A stretch of DNA of 64,000 nucleotides from Pontibacter mucosus (GCF_003054055.1 NZ_QBKI01000007.1:248001-312000); one strand, 5' to 3'; positions 28,358 through 37,546 are shown, counted from the stretch's first letter. The notes: generated by a model not told the origin, from the letters alone. A program made the numbers and translations.

Positions 28358-28891
28358 TCAGGCAGTTTGCTCCATGACAGTGGGAGGGAGGTTTAGAAGC
28401 CAGTCCAGCGCTTCGTCTCTGTTGCTGAAGTTCTGCATCTGCAGGCGTGGTGTTATGCGCAAGTATAAATCCCGTGCCGAAAGCCTGCTGAACATGTTGT
28501 TGGAGTAGATGTGCGCCAGGTAGTGCAAACCGGCATAGAGCACCTGCGGCAGCCAGTCAAACTCCAGCCAGTCGTTGGCCTCAGACCAGTCTCCGGTTAC
28601 CAAGGTTTTGTCGTTGAGCAGCTTATCCGGGCAAGGGTAAGTTTGCAGCAGCGCCAGGTATACTTTAGAGGCCGTCACAACGTCGCCGCTCGTAATGTGG
28701 CCATACCATTTAGCCTCTATGTAATCGGGGTGTAACTGTAGCGTCACAAAAACATTGCCGCCGGGGTGCGCCAAATGGATAGGCTTTGGCCATGCAGCTA
28801 TTTCCTTCTCATATTCGCACGCATTTGGTGATGTCTTCATCGGCTTGCCGCAATTAGGAGTAAAAGGCGGCACAGCAGCGCCGTCCACCAA
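28358..28891 (-). CDS. SpoIIAA/STAS-like protein of unknown function
   Basis: Up to 177 residues; the likely start is MKTSPNACEYEKEI at 28840, since the first 17 residues are not convincing. After a 20-residue leader, the segment HPDYIEAKWYGHITSGDVV, then alternating helices, and a last half ending in SNRDEALDWLL, resemble SpoIIAA-like STAS-fold proteins found widely in Cytophagales. No catalytic motif. Cytosolic. I regard the fold assignment as tentative. Confidence 0.6.
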   Translation of the reverse strand: MVDGAAVPPFTPNCGKPMKTSPNACEYEKEIAAWPKPIHLAHPGGNVFVTLQLHPDYIEAKWYGHITSGDVVTASKVYLALLQTYPCPDKLLNDKTLVTGDWSEANDWLEFDWLPQVLYAGLHYLAHIYSNNMFSRLSARDLYLRITPRLQMQNFSNRDEALDWLLNLPPTVMEQTA

Positions 28892-29028
28892 GCATCCTTT
28901 ACGGGCTGGGGTAACAAATGGCTAAACTTGAGCTTACTATACTTAAGTTTAATATTTGTAAAGTTTAATGAATTACTCCTGCTACCTTCTTTTATTAGAG
29001 GGTAGCGGATGGTGCAGAGAGGTCTTTT

Positions 29029-29403
29029 TTACGGGCTGATTCGCACTGCCTTCGCATAACCCAGCACGGGATCCTTCTCCTGTACTTCCCCTTCAAACCA
29101 GGCCTGTATCTGGTGCCCCTCGCGCAGCTGGCCGATATCAAGCTTTTCACCAACCTCGTTCTCCATCAGGGTGTGCTCATCTATCCGCACGCTGGCATCC
29201 TTATAAGTTGACACCACGTCCTCCAGCGACTTCACCGCTACCACGGCGCTGGATTTGCTGCCGTTCTTGGCCGTATACTTTATGTGCGTGATGTAGCCAT
29301 ACACATCGGGTTGCGTGTCGGGCATGCGTTTAGGCTCCTGCCTGCAGGAGAGCTGTGTTAGCAGTAGCAACACACAGATTAGGTAAAATGGTGCTTTTTT
29401 CAC
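29029..29403 (-). CDS. Small lipoprotein, possible OB-fold
   Basis: 124 residues with a lipoprotein signal (LLTQLSC, Cys20). The mature part, around YGYITHIKYTA and QIQAWFEGEV, has a strand pattern like the small OB-fold lipoproteins of the DUF3221/YobA type. It overlaps the DUF2461 gene by four bases (29400-29403, ATGA-like), so the two are co-translated and perhaps functionally linked. Role unknown. Confidence 0.68.
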   Translation of the reverse strand: MKKAPFYLICVLLLLTQLSCRQEPKRMPDTQPDVYGYITHIKYTAKNGSKSSAVVAVKSLEDVVSTYKDASVRIDEHTLMENEVGEKLDIGQLREGHQIQAWFEGEVQEKDPVLGYAKAVRISP

Positions 29404-30068
29404 GATGGTTCTGCTATGGCGTTGTTGAGAAAGTCGTGTAGCGGTTTTACCAGGCGGAAAAGGGCCGGGAGCCGTTCGATGAACCCAGGCTGGCTTACCT
29501 CCTCATCACTGAAGAAGTGCAGCACCTGAAAGCCTTTATACCTGAGCAAGTCCAGTTCGGGGTGCGTCTTGTCGTATCCCTTTGGCGTAACCCTGGTCTG
29601 CTCTCCCCTAAACCCTCCGAAAGTGTTCTTAAAAGCCGGCTCATCCAGCAGTTGCTGCAACCGGCCGGGGTTGTAGTCAATCTCCTCCCGTATCAGTTCC
29701 AACTGCTTAGTTCCGGGCTTACGTATACCACCCCCAATTCTCGACCTGTTTCCGGGCTCCAGCACCAGCACATAGTTGGCAAATACGGAGTGGCGCCCTC
29801 CCGGCGATATTCCGGCCCCGAAATGCCCTTTATACGGTGCCTCGCCTTTTTTGGAGAAGTCATTCTTGTTAATCCGGAAGATGCACTCCTGTACTTTAAC
29901 CCCATGCAAGGACAGGTCGAACTGCTGCAATTGGGCCAGCAGGTACTCGGTCAGCTCCACAAAGTATGCCTTGGCCTGTAAATACTCGTCCCGGTGCCCG
30001 TCCATCCATACTTTGCTGTTGTGCTGCTGCAGTTGCCGCAAAAAGGAAAGTATAAACGGGATGTTCAT
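29400..30068 (-). CDS. DUF2461-family protein
   Basis: 222 residues, cytosolic. It shows DUF2461 landmarks: the N-terminal FLRQLQQHNSKVWMDGHRDE, then IFRINKNDFSKKGEAPYK followed by GHFGAGIS, and a C-terminal helical part with LDLLRYKGFQVLHFFSD. The family is widespread and has no established biochemical role. It is the first gene of a two-gene unit with the small lipoprotein. A TATAAAC motif lies within its first codons. Confidence 0.88.
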   Translation of the reverse strand: MNIPFILSFLRQLQQHNSKVWMDGHRDEYLQAKAYFVELTEYLLAQLQQFDLSLHGVKVQECIFRINKNDFSKKGEAPYKGHFGAGISPGGRHSVFANYVLVLEPGNRSRIGGGIRKPGTKQLELIREEIDYNPGRLQQLLDEPAFKNTFGGFRGEQTRVTPKGYDKTHPELDLLRYKGFQVLHFFSDEEVSQPGFIERLPALFRLVKPLHDFLNNAIAEPS

Positions 30069-30249
30069 AGGCAGGCAAAGGAGTTAGTATATCAGCGTCT
30101 ACGCCGCATATGGTATCGCAGAAAACAGCAACAGGGTATACGTATCGTATGCCTGCGGCCAGGCGCAGGGTTCTGTACTTGTACTCAGCAAGCTTCCCTG
30201 TTATTGCACGGCAGCATCAGGGACTATGGAAAGCGAGGCTAAAATAAAA

Positions 30250-30945
30250 TCAGGCCACCCGGAGCACGGAATCGCCCAGAAGCGCCTTCCGGATGCGCCT
30301 ATCCGCCTGGTAATGGGAAAGGAAGTCGCCACGGCGGCAAACAGCTGGCTTTGGCTCTTTTATCAGCACTACCTTGGCCCGTTGCCCCACGGTAATAATA
30401 CCGATGCCGCGCCGCTCACAGGCAGCTAAAAAATGCTTGGCTAACGGGTTGTGCCGGAGGGTAATGCTGCTGATGGAGAGGCCCAGCCACTGCTCATCGG
30501 CAGGAGTTTTCTTCAGGTCGTCGAGCAGGTGAAGCAGGCGGTGTATCCGCAGTTTTTGCTCCAGGTACGTATGCAGCATAAAGGTGGCACCGGAAAGCAC
30601 AACGGCAAGTATAGCCCCGGCAACTGTGTAGCCCAGCCTCCAGCCCACAGCCAGTGCCAGCAGCGCAACAAAAAAAGCAGTGGCATAGCGCAGTTTGCTC
30701 AGGCCGCTCTTTTTATAGGTAGTAAGGGCCGTGGCAATCCGGGGAGAGTTAAAGGTATGAAGGGAGGCTATAAATGGTGTATTGTCCTGCTTTTTGAGGG
30801 AGAACAGGCCCTGTGCCGCATGGCCCTGCCTGGTTTGTTCGTCTTTATCAACTAAAACAAGCTTAGCCCCGAAGCGGGCAGTGTAGTGGCTACGCAGGTA
30901 GTCAAACGCAAAGTCGTTGATGTTGCTTGCTTGCTGGCTGGGCAT
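30250..30945 (-). CDS. Membrane protein of unknown function with two helices
   Basis: 231 residues. A soluble N-terminal part (about 1-85) is followed by two membrane helices close together (LRYATAFFVALLALAVGW and YTVAGAILAVVLSGATFML) and a soluble C-terminal part with ACERRGIGIITVGQRAKVVLI. The soluble halves have a nuclease- or Rossmann-like alternation, but no motif I can name. Alone on the minus strand between two gaps. Confidence 0.6.
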   Translation of the reverse strand: MPSQQASNINDFAFDYLRSHYTARFGAKLVLVDKDEQTRQGHAAQGLFSLKKQDNTPFIASLHTFNSPRIATALTTYKKSGLSKLRYATAFFVALLALAVGWRLGYTVAGAILAVVLSGATFMLHTYLEQKLRIHRLLHLLDDLKKTPADEQWLGLSISSITLRHNPLAKHFLAACERRGIGIITVGQRAKVVLIKEPKPAVCRRGDFLSHYQADRRIRKALLGDSVLRVA

Positions 30946-31327
30946 ATATCTTGGTTACATAGGTAGATAAAGCGGTATGTAACGCGCTTGCAAAGGTACG
31001 TTTTTAAGGCGTTCTATTACGCAAGCACAAAGCAAATGTTAATCAAAAAAGACAAAGCAGCGGGCTCAGTTCGTACAAATATAGATGATTACTGATTTTA
31101 ATCTAACTTTTTCTCGTTTTTTTTCTTGATTTGCCAAAAATAGCTTTCAGTCCTTTTTAATGCACTTTCTGGCTAGCAGGCAGGCGCCCAAAATGCCGCC
31201 GGTTATTTTACGCCCTGCATACTTTGTAAGTGCTGCACAAGAGTGTCTACGATACTTTCACAGAAATGCTTAGATTTACAAGGCCTTGCTATGCCTGGCG
31301 CACGATCAGCTGCTCATATACAACTCT
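30946..31327. other. Divergent promoter gap
   Basis: 382 bases between the divergent membrane-protein gene and the PIG-L gene. AT-rich between 31020 and 31160. It probably holds both promoters; no clear -7 box, hairpin or small gene is visible. Confidence 0.5.
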
Positions 31328-33865
31328 ATGAAGATACACCGCCTACTGTTCCGTTTTCTGTTTCTTTCCCTTGGGCTGATGTTATGGCAGCCGCTGCAGG
31401 CGCAGGCTCCCCAACGGGCCTCGGCCGCCGACGTGCTGCAGGAACTGCAAAAATTAAACGTGCTGGGCCGGGTGCTTTATGTGGCGGCCCACCCCGATGA
31501 TGAGAACACCCGCCTGATTGCCTACCTGGCCAACGAGAAACTTTATACGACCGCCTACCTTTCCATCACCCGCGGCGATGGCGGACAGAACCTCATTGGT
31601 CCGGAAATCAGCGAGAACCTGGGCATCATTCGTACGCAGGAGTTGCTGCAGGCACGGCGCACAGACGGCGGACAACAGTTCTTCACCCGCGCGAACGACT
31701 TTGGATTCTCCAAGAACCCGGAAGAAACCTTTACGATCTGGAATAAGGAGCAGGTGCTGGCCGACATGGTGTGGGTCATCCGCAAGTTCAGGCCTGATGT
31801 GATGATAACCCGTTTCCCGCCCGATGAGCGTGCCGGGCACGGGCAGCACAGCGCCTCGGCTATACTTGCCGAAGAAGCATTCAAGGCCGCCGCAGACCCG
31901 AAGCGCTTTCCGGAGCAGTTAAAACAGTTGGAGGTATGGAAACCCAAGCGCCTGCTCTGGAACACGGGCGTATGGTCGTTCAGGAGCCAGGAAGAGTTTG
32001 AGAAGTATGGCAAGGAGTTGCTGAAGGTAGATGTGGGCGGTTACAGCCCGCTGCTGGGCGAATCGTACGGCGAGGTGGCCGCGCGCAGCCGCAGCATGCA
32101 CAAAAGCCAGGGCTTCGGAGCGGCCAGCTCCCGCGGCACCAGTATAGAGTACCTGCAGCACACGGCAGGGGAGAAGGCGCAGCAGGAGCTGTTTGAGGGT
32201 ATCAACACCAGCTGGAGCCGTGTGAAGGGTAGCGATAAGGTACAGCAGCTGCTGCAGCAGGCCATCAGCTCTTTTGATGCGACAAAGCCTGCCGCCGTCG
32301 TGCCGGCTTTGCTTGCCGCCCGAAAAGAGATGCAGCGCCTTCCGGAGAGCTACTGGAAACAAACCAAGCTGCAGGAGCTGGAGCAGGTGCTGCAGCAGAC
32401 CATGGGGCTGTTCCTGGAAGTTACCGCCAGCGAGTATAGCATGGCGCCGGGGCTGCCGGTGCGGCTGCAGGTAGAGGCCATCAACCGCTCGGAGGTACCG
32501 GTGACGCTGCAGAGTATAAAGTATAATTTTGCCGCCTCAGATACCACGCTGAACATCCCCCTGAAAAACAACGAGCCGCTAAAGTATAGCACCGGCAAAA
32601 CCTTACCCCAAAACACACCTTACTCACAGCCTTACTGGCTACGGGAGGCAGGCTCGCTGGGGATGTTTGCCGTGAGCGAGCAGCAGCTGGTGGGGCAGCC
32701 GGAGAACAGGCCGGCGGCAGAAGTGACGTTTCACTTGCAAATCTCCGGGGAGCCGCTGCAGGTGGCCGTGCCGGTGGTGTATAAGCGCACCGACCCGGTG
32801 GACGGCGAAGTATACAGGCCCTTTGTGGTCACGCCCCCGGTTTATGTGAACCTGAGCGAGCGGGTGCTCATGTTTGCTAACGGGGAGCCGAAGCAGGTGC
32901 AGGTGCTGGTGAAGGCCGGCAAGCAAAACGTAAAAGGCGACCTGCGGTTGGAAATGCCCAAAGGCTGGCGCACCGAGCCCGCATCGGCCTCTTTCGAACT
33001 GGCTGCCAAAGGGGGGGAGCAACGTATCAACTTTATGGTGTATCCGCCTAAAAAGCAGCAGGAGGCACAGCTAAAGGCCATTGCTACTGTAGATGGTAAA
33101 GCCTACACCAAAGGGCTGAACGAGATCAACTACAAGCATATCCCGGCGCAGGTTACCTTCCCGGAGGCCAGCACCAGGATCGTGAAGCTGGATCTGCAGA
33201 GGCGCGGGGAGCGAGTGGCCTACCTGATGGGAGCCGGCGACGACATCCCGGCCAGCCTGCAACAGATCGGTTACCAGGTAACCCTGCTCAAGGACAGCGA
33301 CATGTACCTGACTTACCTGAAGCAGTTTGATGCAGTTATACTTGGCGTACGGGCCTACAATACTGTGGAAAGGATACGGCACTACCAACCCACTTTGCTG
33401 GAGTATGTGCGGCAGGGAGGTAATCTGATCGTGCAGTATAATACCAACCATGCCCTCGTCATCCCGGAGGTTGGCCCTTATCCCCTCAAGCTTTCCCGCG
33501 ACAGGGTAACCGTGGAGGACGCCGAAGTGCGCTTCCTGAAGCCCGGCCACCCGGTACTGAACACGCCCAACAAGCTAAGCAAGGCTGATTTTGAAGGCTG
33601 GGTGCAGGAGCGCGGCTTATACTTCCCGAACGAGTGGAGCTCAGAGTATGAGGCTATCCTTTCTTCCAACGATCCCGGCGAGCCGGCCCGCGACGGTGGC
33701 TTGCTGGTGGCAAAGTATGGTGAGGGACACTACATCTACACCGGCTACTCCTTCTTCCGGGAGTTACCGGCCGGCGTGCCCGGCGCTTACCGCCTGTTTG
33801 CCAACCTGATCTCGCTGGGCAAAGGCACAGACTCCGGCAATGCAGCAAAGTCAAGTATAAAATGA
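31328..33865 (+). CDS. Secreted PIG-L/LmbE-family deacetylase, large form
   Basis: The start at 31328 (MKIHRLLFRFLFLSLGLML) gives a Sec signal peptide ending in LQAQA; 845 residues. The N-terminal third is a PIG-L/LmbE deacetylase domain with the zinc motif HPDDE at 55-59, then LSITRGDGGQNLIG and the later AGHGQHSASA. The rest has immunoglobulin-like beta segments and a C-terminal ThuA/glutamine-amidotransferase-like alpha/beta part (VILGVRAYNTVERI). It removes an acetyl group from an amino sugar or related substrate outside the cytoplasm; substrate unknown. A 47-residue microprotein and a symporter follow, suggesting product uptake. Confidence 0.85.
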   Translation: MKIHRLLFRFLFLSLGLMLWQPLQAQAPQRASAADVLQELQKLNVLGRVLYVAAHPDDENTRLIAYLANEKLYTTAYLSITRGDGGQNLIGPEISENLGIIRTQELLQARRTDGGQQFFTRANDFGFSKNPEETFTIWNKEQVLADMVWVIRKFRPDVMITRFPPDERAGHGQHSASAILAEEAFKAAADPKRFPEQLKQLEVWKPKRLLWNTGVWSFRSQEEFEKYGKELLKVDVGGYSPLLGESYGEVAARSRSMHKSQGFGAASSRGTSIEYLQHTAGEKAQQELFEGINTSWSRVKGSDKVQQLLQQAISSFDATKPAAVVPALLAARKEMQRLPESYWKQTKLQELEQVLQQTMGLFLEVTASEYSMAPGLPVRLQVEAINRSEVPVTLQSIKYNFAASDTTLNIPLKNNEPLKYSTGKTLPQNTPYSQPYWLREAGSLGMFAVSEQQLVGQPENRPAAEVTFHLQISGEPLQVAVPVVYKRTDPVDGEVYRPFVVTPPVYVNLSERVLMFANGEPKQVQVLVKAGKQNVKGDLRLEMPKGWRTEPASASFELAAKGGEQRINFMVYPPKKQQEAQLKAIATVDGKAYTKGLNEINYKHIPAQVTFPEASTRIVKLDLQRRGERVAYLMGAGDDIPASLQQIGYQVTLLKDSDMYLTYLKQFDAVILGVRAYNTVERIRHYQPTLLEYVRQGGNLIVQYNTNHALVIPEVGPYPLKLSRDRVTVEDAEVRFLKPGHPVLNTPNKLSKADFEGWVQERGLYFPNEWSSEYEAILSSNDPGEPARDGGLLVAKYGEGHYIYTGYSFFRELPAGVPGAYRLFANLISLGKGTDSGNAAKSSIK

Positions 33866-33883
33866 TATGACATAAGACTTTAG

Positions 33884-33948
33884 GACAAAGGACAAAAGAC
33901 TATTATTATAGCTCGGTCCTTTGTCTATTGTCACAAAATCCTTTGTCC
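33884..33948. repeat. Inverted repeat between PIG-L and microprotein genes
   Basis: GGACAAAGGA at the left end is complementary to TCCTTTGTCC at the right end, and TCCTTTGTC occurs twice. It could form a hairpin that separates or tunes transcription between the two genes. Confidence 0.45.
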
Positions 33949-33952
33949 AAAA

Positions 33953-34096
33953 ATGAAAAATCACCCTGTAGACGAAGAGCCGCCCATTGAGAAGCCGCCT
34001 TTCTTTAAAACCTGGAACGGGATGTACTGGCTGGTGCTGGGCAACCTGGCTTTTACGGTTGTGCTGTTCTACATCATCACCAAACTTTACGAATGA
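33953..34096 (+). CDS. 47-residue single-helix membrane microprotein
   Basis: ATG at 33953; the product begins MKNHPVDEEPPIEKPPFFKT and has one membrane helix (about 24-43, WLVLGNLAFTVVLFYIITKL). Its stop codon overlaps the symporter start (ATGA at 34093-34096), so the two are translationally coupled. Small single-helix partners of sodium:solute symporters exist elsewhere (the proteins beside ActP and PanF in E. coli are examples), and I infer the same here. It is too short for most gene finders. Confidence 0.75.
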   Translation: MKNHPVDEEPPIEKPPFFKTWNGMYWLVLGNLAFTVVLFYIITKLYE

Positions 34097-35808
34097 GACC
34101 TCTTGATTGGATAGTGCTGCTGGGCACGTTGGGCTTTATCGTTATCTATGGCATCTGGAAAACCCGCGGCAGCAAAGACATAGAAGGCTACCTGAAGGGC
34201 GACAACAGCATGAAGTGGTGGACCATCGGCCTGTCGATTATGGCCACGCAGGCTAGCGCTATCACCTTCCTGTCCACCCCGGGGCAGGCCTACGAAGACG
34301 GGATGCGCTTTGTGCAGTTCTACTTCGGTTTGCCCATTGCGATGGTCATCATTTCCATCACGGTCATCCCTATCTTTTACAGGCTGAAAGTATACACGGC
34401 TTACGAGTTCCTGGAGAACCGCTTCGACCTGAAAACACGCTCGCTGGCCGCCGTGCTTTTCCTGATACAGCGTGGCCTGGCGGCGGGCATCACCATTTAC
34501 GCCCCGGCCATCATACTTTCCACGATGCTGGGTTGGAGCCTGACGGCCACCATCATGGTAATAGGCCTGGTGGTAATTGCCTATACCATGTCGGGGGGCA
34601 CCAAGGCGGTGAGCGTGACGCAGAAGCAGCAGATGGCCGTGATGATGGGCGGCATGATCATCGCCGGCTTTATGGTGGTGCGCTACCTGCCCGATAACGT
34701 TAGCTTTGTCGAGGCCGTGGCCGTGGCCGGCAAGATGGGCAAAATGAATGTGGTGGACTTCTCCTGGGACTGGAAAACAAGCTGGAACGACCGCTACAAC
34801 TTCTGGTCGGGCATTACGGGCGGGCTTTTCCTGTCGCTTTCTTACTTTGGCACCGATCAGAGCCAGGTGGCGCGTTACCTGGGCGGCAAGTCCATTGCCG
34901 AAAGCCGGCTGGGGCTGTTGTTCAACGGCTTGCTCAAGATCCCAATGCAGTTTATCATCCTTTTTATCGGGGTGATGGTGTTCGTGTTTTACCAGTTTAA
35001 CCAGCCGCCGGTATTTTTTAACGAAGGCACTAAAAGCAAAGTATACGCCACCGCCCATGCCGACGAGCTGCGCAGCCTGGAGACAAAGTATAACGACATT
35101 TTTAAGCAAAAGCAGCAGGCAGTACATGGGCTGGTGGATGCTCTGAAAACAGAGGACGAAGCTGCCATTGCCGCCGCACAGGAGCAGGTGAATACTTATA
35201 CTTTAGCAGGCAAGCAGGTGCGTGAGGAGGTGAAAGGCGTTATTCAGAAAGCGGTGCCCGATGCCGAGACCAAGGACACGGACTACGTATTTATTTCCTT
35301 CATCATGAAGTACCTCCCCACCGGACTGGTGGGGCTGCTGCTGGCCGTGATCCTATCGGCCGCGATGTCGTCCACTGCCTCGGAGCTGAACGCCCTGGCC
35401 TCCACTTCCGTGATTGACATCTACAAGCGCTCGGTGCAGCAGGATGGCAGTCCAATTCATTATGTGAAAGCCTCCAAACTCTTTACCGCAGGCTGGGGAT
35501 TCATTGCCATACTTTTCGCCACCTACGCTTCCCTGCTCGATAACCTGATCCAGGCAGTGAACATCATCGGCTCGATTTTTTATGGCACTATCCTGGGCAT
35601 TTTCCTGGTAGCCTTCTACCTCAAGCGCATCAAAGGAAACGCGGTATTTTACGGTGCCATACTGGCCGAGGCCGTCGTGCTCTACTGCTACTTCTTCACC
35701 GACATCGCCTTCCTCTGGTTCAACGTGATCGGCTGTGTGGCGGTGGTAATCTTCGGGTTTATACTTCAGGCGCTGATTGGGAAGAAAGAGAAGGAGTTGG
35801 TTGCGTAG
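34093..35808 (+). CDS. Sodium:solute symporter (SSS family), long-loop form
   Basis: 571 residues with about 13 membrane helices. SSS features include STPGQAYEDGMRF near the sodium-site helices, TMSGGTKAV and the central FGTDQSQVARYLGGKS motif. Between helices 8 and 9 there is a soluble insertion of about 100 residues rich in Lys, Glu and Gln (TKYNDIFKQKQQAV to KGVIQKAVPD), seen in Bacteroidota members but absent from the sugar type. It probably takes up the product of the upstream PIG-L enzyme, a sugar or uronic acid. Translationally coupled to the microprotein. Confidence 0.9.
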   Translation: MRPLDWIVLLGTLGFIVIYGIWKTRGSKDIEGYLKGDNSMKWWTIGLSIMATQASAITFLSTPGQAYEDGMRFVQFYFGLPIAMVIISITVIPIFYRLKVYTAYEFLENRFDLKTRSLAAVLFLIQRGLAAGITIYAPAIILSTMLGWSLTATIMVIGLVVIAYTMSGGTKAVSVTQKQQMAVMMGGMIIAGFMVVRYLPDNVSFVEAVAVAGKMGKMNVVDFSWDWKTSWNDRYNFWSGITGGLFLSLSYFGTDQSQVARYLGGKSIAESRLGLLFNGLLKIPMQFIILFIGVMVFVFYQFNQPPVFFNEGTKSKVYATAHADELRSLETKYNDIFKQKQQAVHGLVDALKTEDEAAIAAAQEQVNTYTLAGKQVREEVKGVIQKAVPDAETKDTDYVFISFIMKYLPTGLVGLLLAVILSAAMSSTASELNALASTSVIDIYKRSVQQDGSPIHYVKASKLFTAGWGFIAILFATYASLLDNLIQAVNIIGSIFYGTILGIFLVAFYLKRIKGNAVFYGAILAEAVVLYCYFFTDIAFLWFNVIGCVAVVIFGFILQALIGKKEKELVA

Positions 35809-35925
35809 GAGGGGAGAACGCTTTTGCAGTCCCGGGCCCGACTACTCCTAGACTCCAGCGCTGCGCTTGCTTTAAACAGTAGGCTTTCCGGTGTTCAAAG
35901 GTCCCGCGAGTGTCTAAAACAGTCC

Positions 35926-36055
35926 CGGGTCCAACCACCCCTTGCCCCTCCTTATCCAAGGAGGGGAGCCTGTAGTTACTTAGGCAGAAGTATGAGTTTC
36001 ATAGTCTCCGTTCTCGCGCGGACAGGTCGCGACCTGTCCCTACAAAGTATAAACC
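35926..36055 (+). repeat. Repeat B, copy B1
   Basis: A stretch starting GGGTCCAACCACCCC and ending TACAAAGTATAAACC. It includes the perfect 20-base palindrome GGACAGGTCGCGACCTGTCC at 36020-36039. Inverted copies are at 45025-45160 and 54231-54366. In all three the palindrome, the GTTACT/GGAATAG segment and the CCAAGGAGGGG part keep their order. Confidence 0.8.
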
Positions 36056-36082
36056 TAGCCTCTCCTGGGAAGAGGACTGTTA

Positions 36083-36135
36083 AGTTTACAGAACTGTCCC
36101 CTTAAGGGGACCACAGGGGTGTAAAGCCAATTGCA
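36083..36135 (+). repeat. Repeat D, copy D1
   Basis: Contains CCCTTAAGGGGACCACAGG then GGTGTAAAGCCA. The same block is inverted at 63350-63400. It is beside repeats A and B and seems part of the same mosaic. Confidence 0.6.
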
Positions 36136-36246
36136 AAAGATTTCGCTACAAGTAAACACCCCTAATGAGCTTTGCTCGCAAGTTTCGAACTCCCGTTCTC
36201 ACTTGTCCTCAAGGGGACACTTTATACTTGTTGCATGGTAAGGACT

Positions 36247-36460
36247 ATGGCTATCGATTCTGTTCCCAGCCTTAGGGTTGAGCGCCTTGTAGATTTCCGG
36301 TGCCCGAAAGGGCATTGCGACGTCAGGAGCAAAGGAAATGTAGACAGCGCGATGCCTGAAGGCGAGGCCTCCCGGCCTTGAGGGAGCCAAGTATAGATGC
36401 AACGATAGGTAAGTGGGAACTAGAGGATGAACGGTAGCTAGAAAGGATAGCTTGGTTTCA
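36247..36460 (+). repeat. Repeat A, copy A2
   Basis: Same orientation as A1. Matches include GGTTGAGCGCCTTGTAGATT, AAAGGAAATGTAGACAGCGC, GCGAGGCCTCCCGGCCTTGA and AGGATGAACGG. Between them lies an inner hairpin GGTGCCCGAAAGGGCATT that is replaced by a different hairpin in A1. Confidence 0.8.
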
Positions 36461-36498
36461 GTTGCGGAAAGCGGCGGCTAAGGGAAGTATAAATTTGA

Positions 36499-36526
36499 GG
36501 CACGAGCTACAAACTCGCGCCAGCAG
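36499..36526. repeat. Repeat E, copy E1 (short imperfect palindrome)
   Basis: GGCACGAGCTACAAACTCGC followed by GCCAGCAG. The inverted copy at 44541-44568 reads CTGCTGGCGCGAGTTTGCAA then CTCGTGCC. Each copy can fold into a REP-like hairpin. Confidence 0.65.
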
Positions 36527-36572
36527 CAGCTCAGAAAGTATAGCCAAAGTACAAATCGGCATCTCAACCCCA

Positions 36573-37487
36573 TTACCTCGGCTTCTGCGCCGCTACAATA
36601 TACACCAAGCTTCCCCCCGCCGACACGTATTCCTCCTTCTGAAGCTTTTCCTTCAGCATGATCTTGTTGTAAAGCAGCTTCTGCCAGTACGCGTCGAACT
36701 TATCCTTGTCGCCGCCGCCGGCCATAAAGTAGTTAAGGTTGTCCTGGTAGTCGTAGCCCATGGCCTCGGTTTCTATCCAGTTCAGCATCTGCTCCACACG
36801 CATGATTTTCTCCTGCGTGTCGTAGGGCGGGATGATGGAAAGCGCTTTGTCAGAGATCCATACTTTCACGTCCCTCAGGCCGGCTTTCAGAAACAGATCC
36901 GGTACCACGTCGCCGAGCGAGTTGAAGCCTTCGCCCAGGTTCTTCTTGCCTTTCTCGATGCGCAGCTTCACCTCCAGCACCTCCAGCATGGCCTCCACGT
37001 TGTAGTCGGTTTCGCCGTAGCGGTCGAACATGAGGTTGGGCACAAGGTTGTTCGGCTCCAGGGCCACCACCCAGCCACCGGGTTTGGTCACGCGCATCAT
37101 CTCAGCGATGACTTGCTTCGGGTTTCTCACGTGGATAAGGAGCGTCTGGCAGAGGGTAACGTCGGCTATGTCATCGGGCAGCGGAATATCATCGGCATAG
37201 CCCACCTTAAACTCATAATCGATGTTGGTGTGCCCGAACTCGCTCTGCGCCCGCTGCCGCGCCTCGGCTATGTAGCCCGGCTCGTAGTCCACGCCGTATA
37301 CTTTTCCGCCAGCCGGCATATACTTCGAGAACCTGAACCCCATCATGCCCTTGCCGCAGCCAATGTCTACCAGCGTTTGGGTGTAGGGGATGTAGAGGCG
37401 CTCGGCCAGCAACTCCAGGTAATCCTCGTTCCACCAGTACTCCCGTGCCGGGCCCAGGTGCTCTTCAGAATGCTTCTTCTCTTCCAA
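36573..37487 (-). CDS. Class I SAM-dependent methyltransferase
   Basis: 304 residues, cytosolic. SAM-binding motif I is VDIGCGKGMMG, followed by YGVDYEPGY (acidic end of the second strand) and motif IV/post region ADVTLCQTLLIHV and MMRVTKPGGWVVALEP, typical of the UbiE/type-11 group. The C-terminal half includes a helical lid (KIMRVEQMLNWIETEAMGY). Substrate not apparent; small molecules or quinones are common for this group. It follows the DUF2911 gene on the same strand, but a terminator lies between them. Confidence 0.85.
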   Translation of the reverse strand: MEEKKHSEEHLGPAREYWWNEDYLELLAERLYIPYTQTLVDIGCGKGMMGFRFSKYMPAGGKVYGVDYEPGYIAEARQRAQSEFGHTNIDYEFKVGYADDIPLPDDIADVTLCQTLLIHVRNPKQVIAEMMRVTKPGGWVVALEPNNLVPNLMFDRYGETDYNVEAMLEVLEVKLRIEKGKKNLGEGFNSLGDVVPDLFLKAGLRDVKVWISDKALSIIPPYDTQEKIMRVEQMLNWIETEAMGYDYQDNLNYFMAGGGDKDKFDAYWQKLLYNKIMLKEKLQKEEYVSAGGSLVYIVAAQKPR

Positions 37488-37512
37488 CTGCTTTATACTT
37501 TAGGGTACAACA

Positions 37513-37546
37513 AAAAGCCCCTGGAAGTACGCTCCCAGAGGCTTTT
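37513..37546 (-). terminator. Rho-independent terminator of the DUF2911 gene
   Basis: AAAAGCCCCTGG (37513-37524) pairs with CCAGAGGCTTTT (37535-37546), one G-T pair. On the minus strand the stem is followed by T residues. It lies 24 bases past the DUF2911 stop. Confidence 0.85.

Noticed and set aside
31328..33865. PIG-L protein as the bacillithiol enzyme BshB
   Set aside because: BshB proteins are about 230 residues and cytosolic. This one is 845 residues with a signal peptide.
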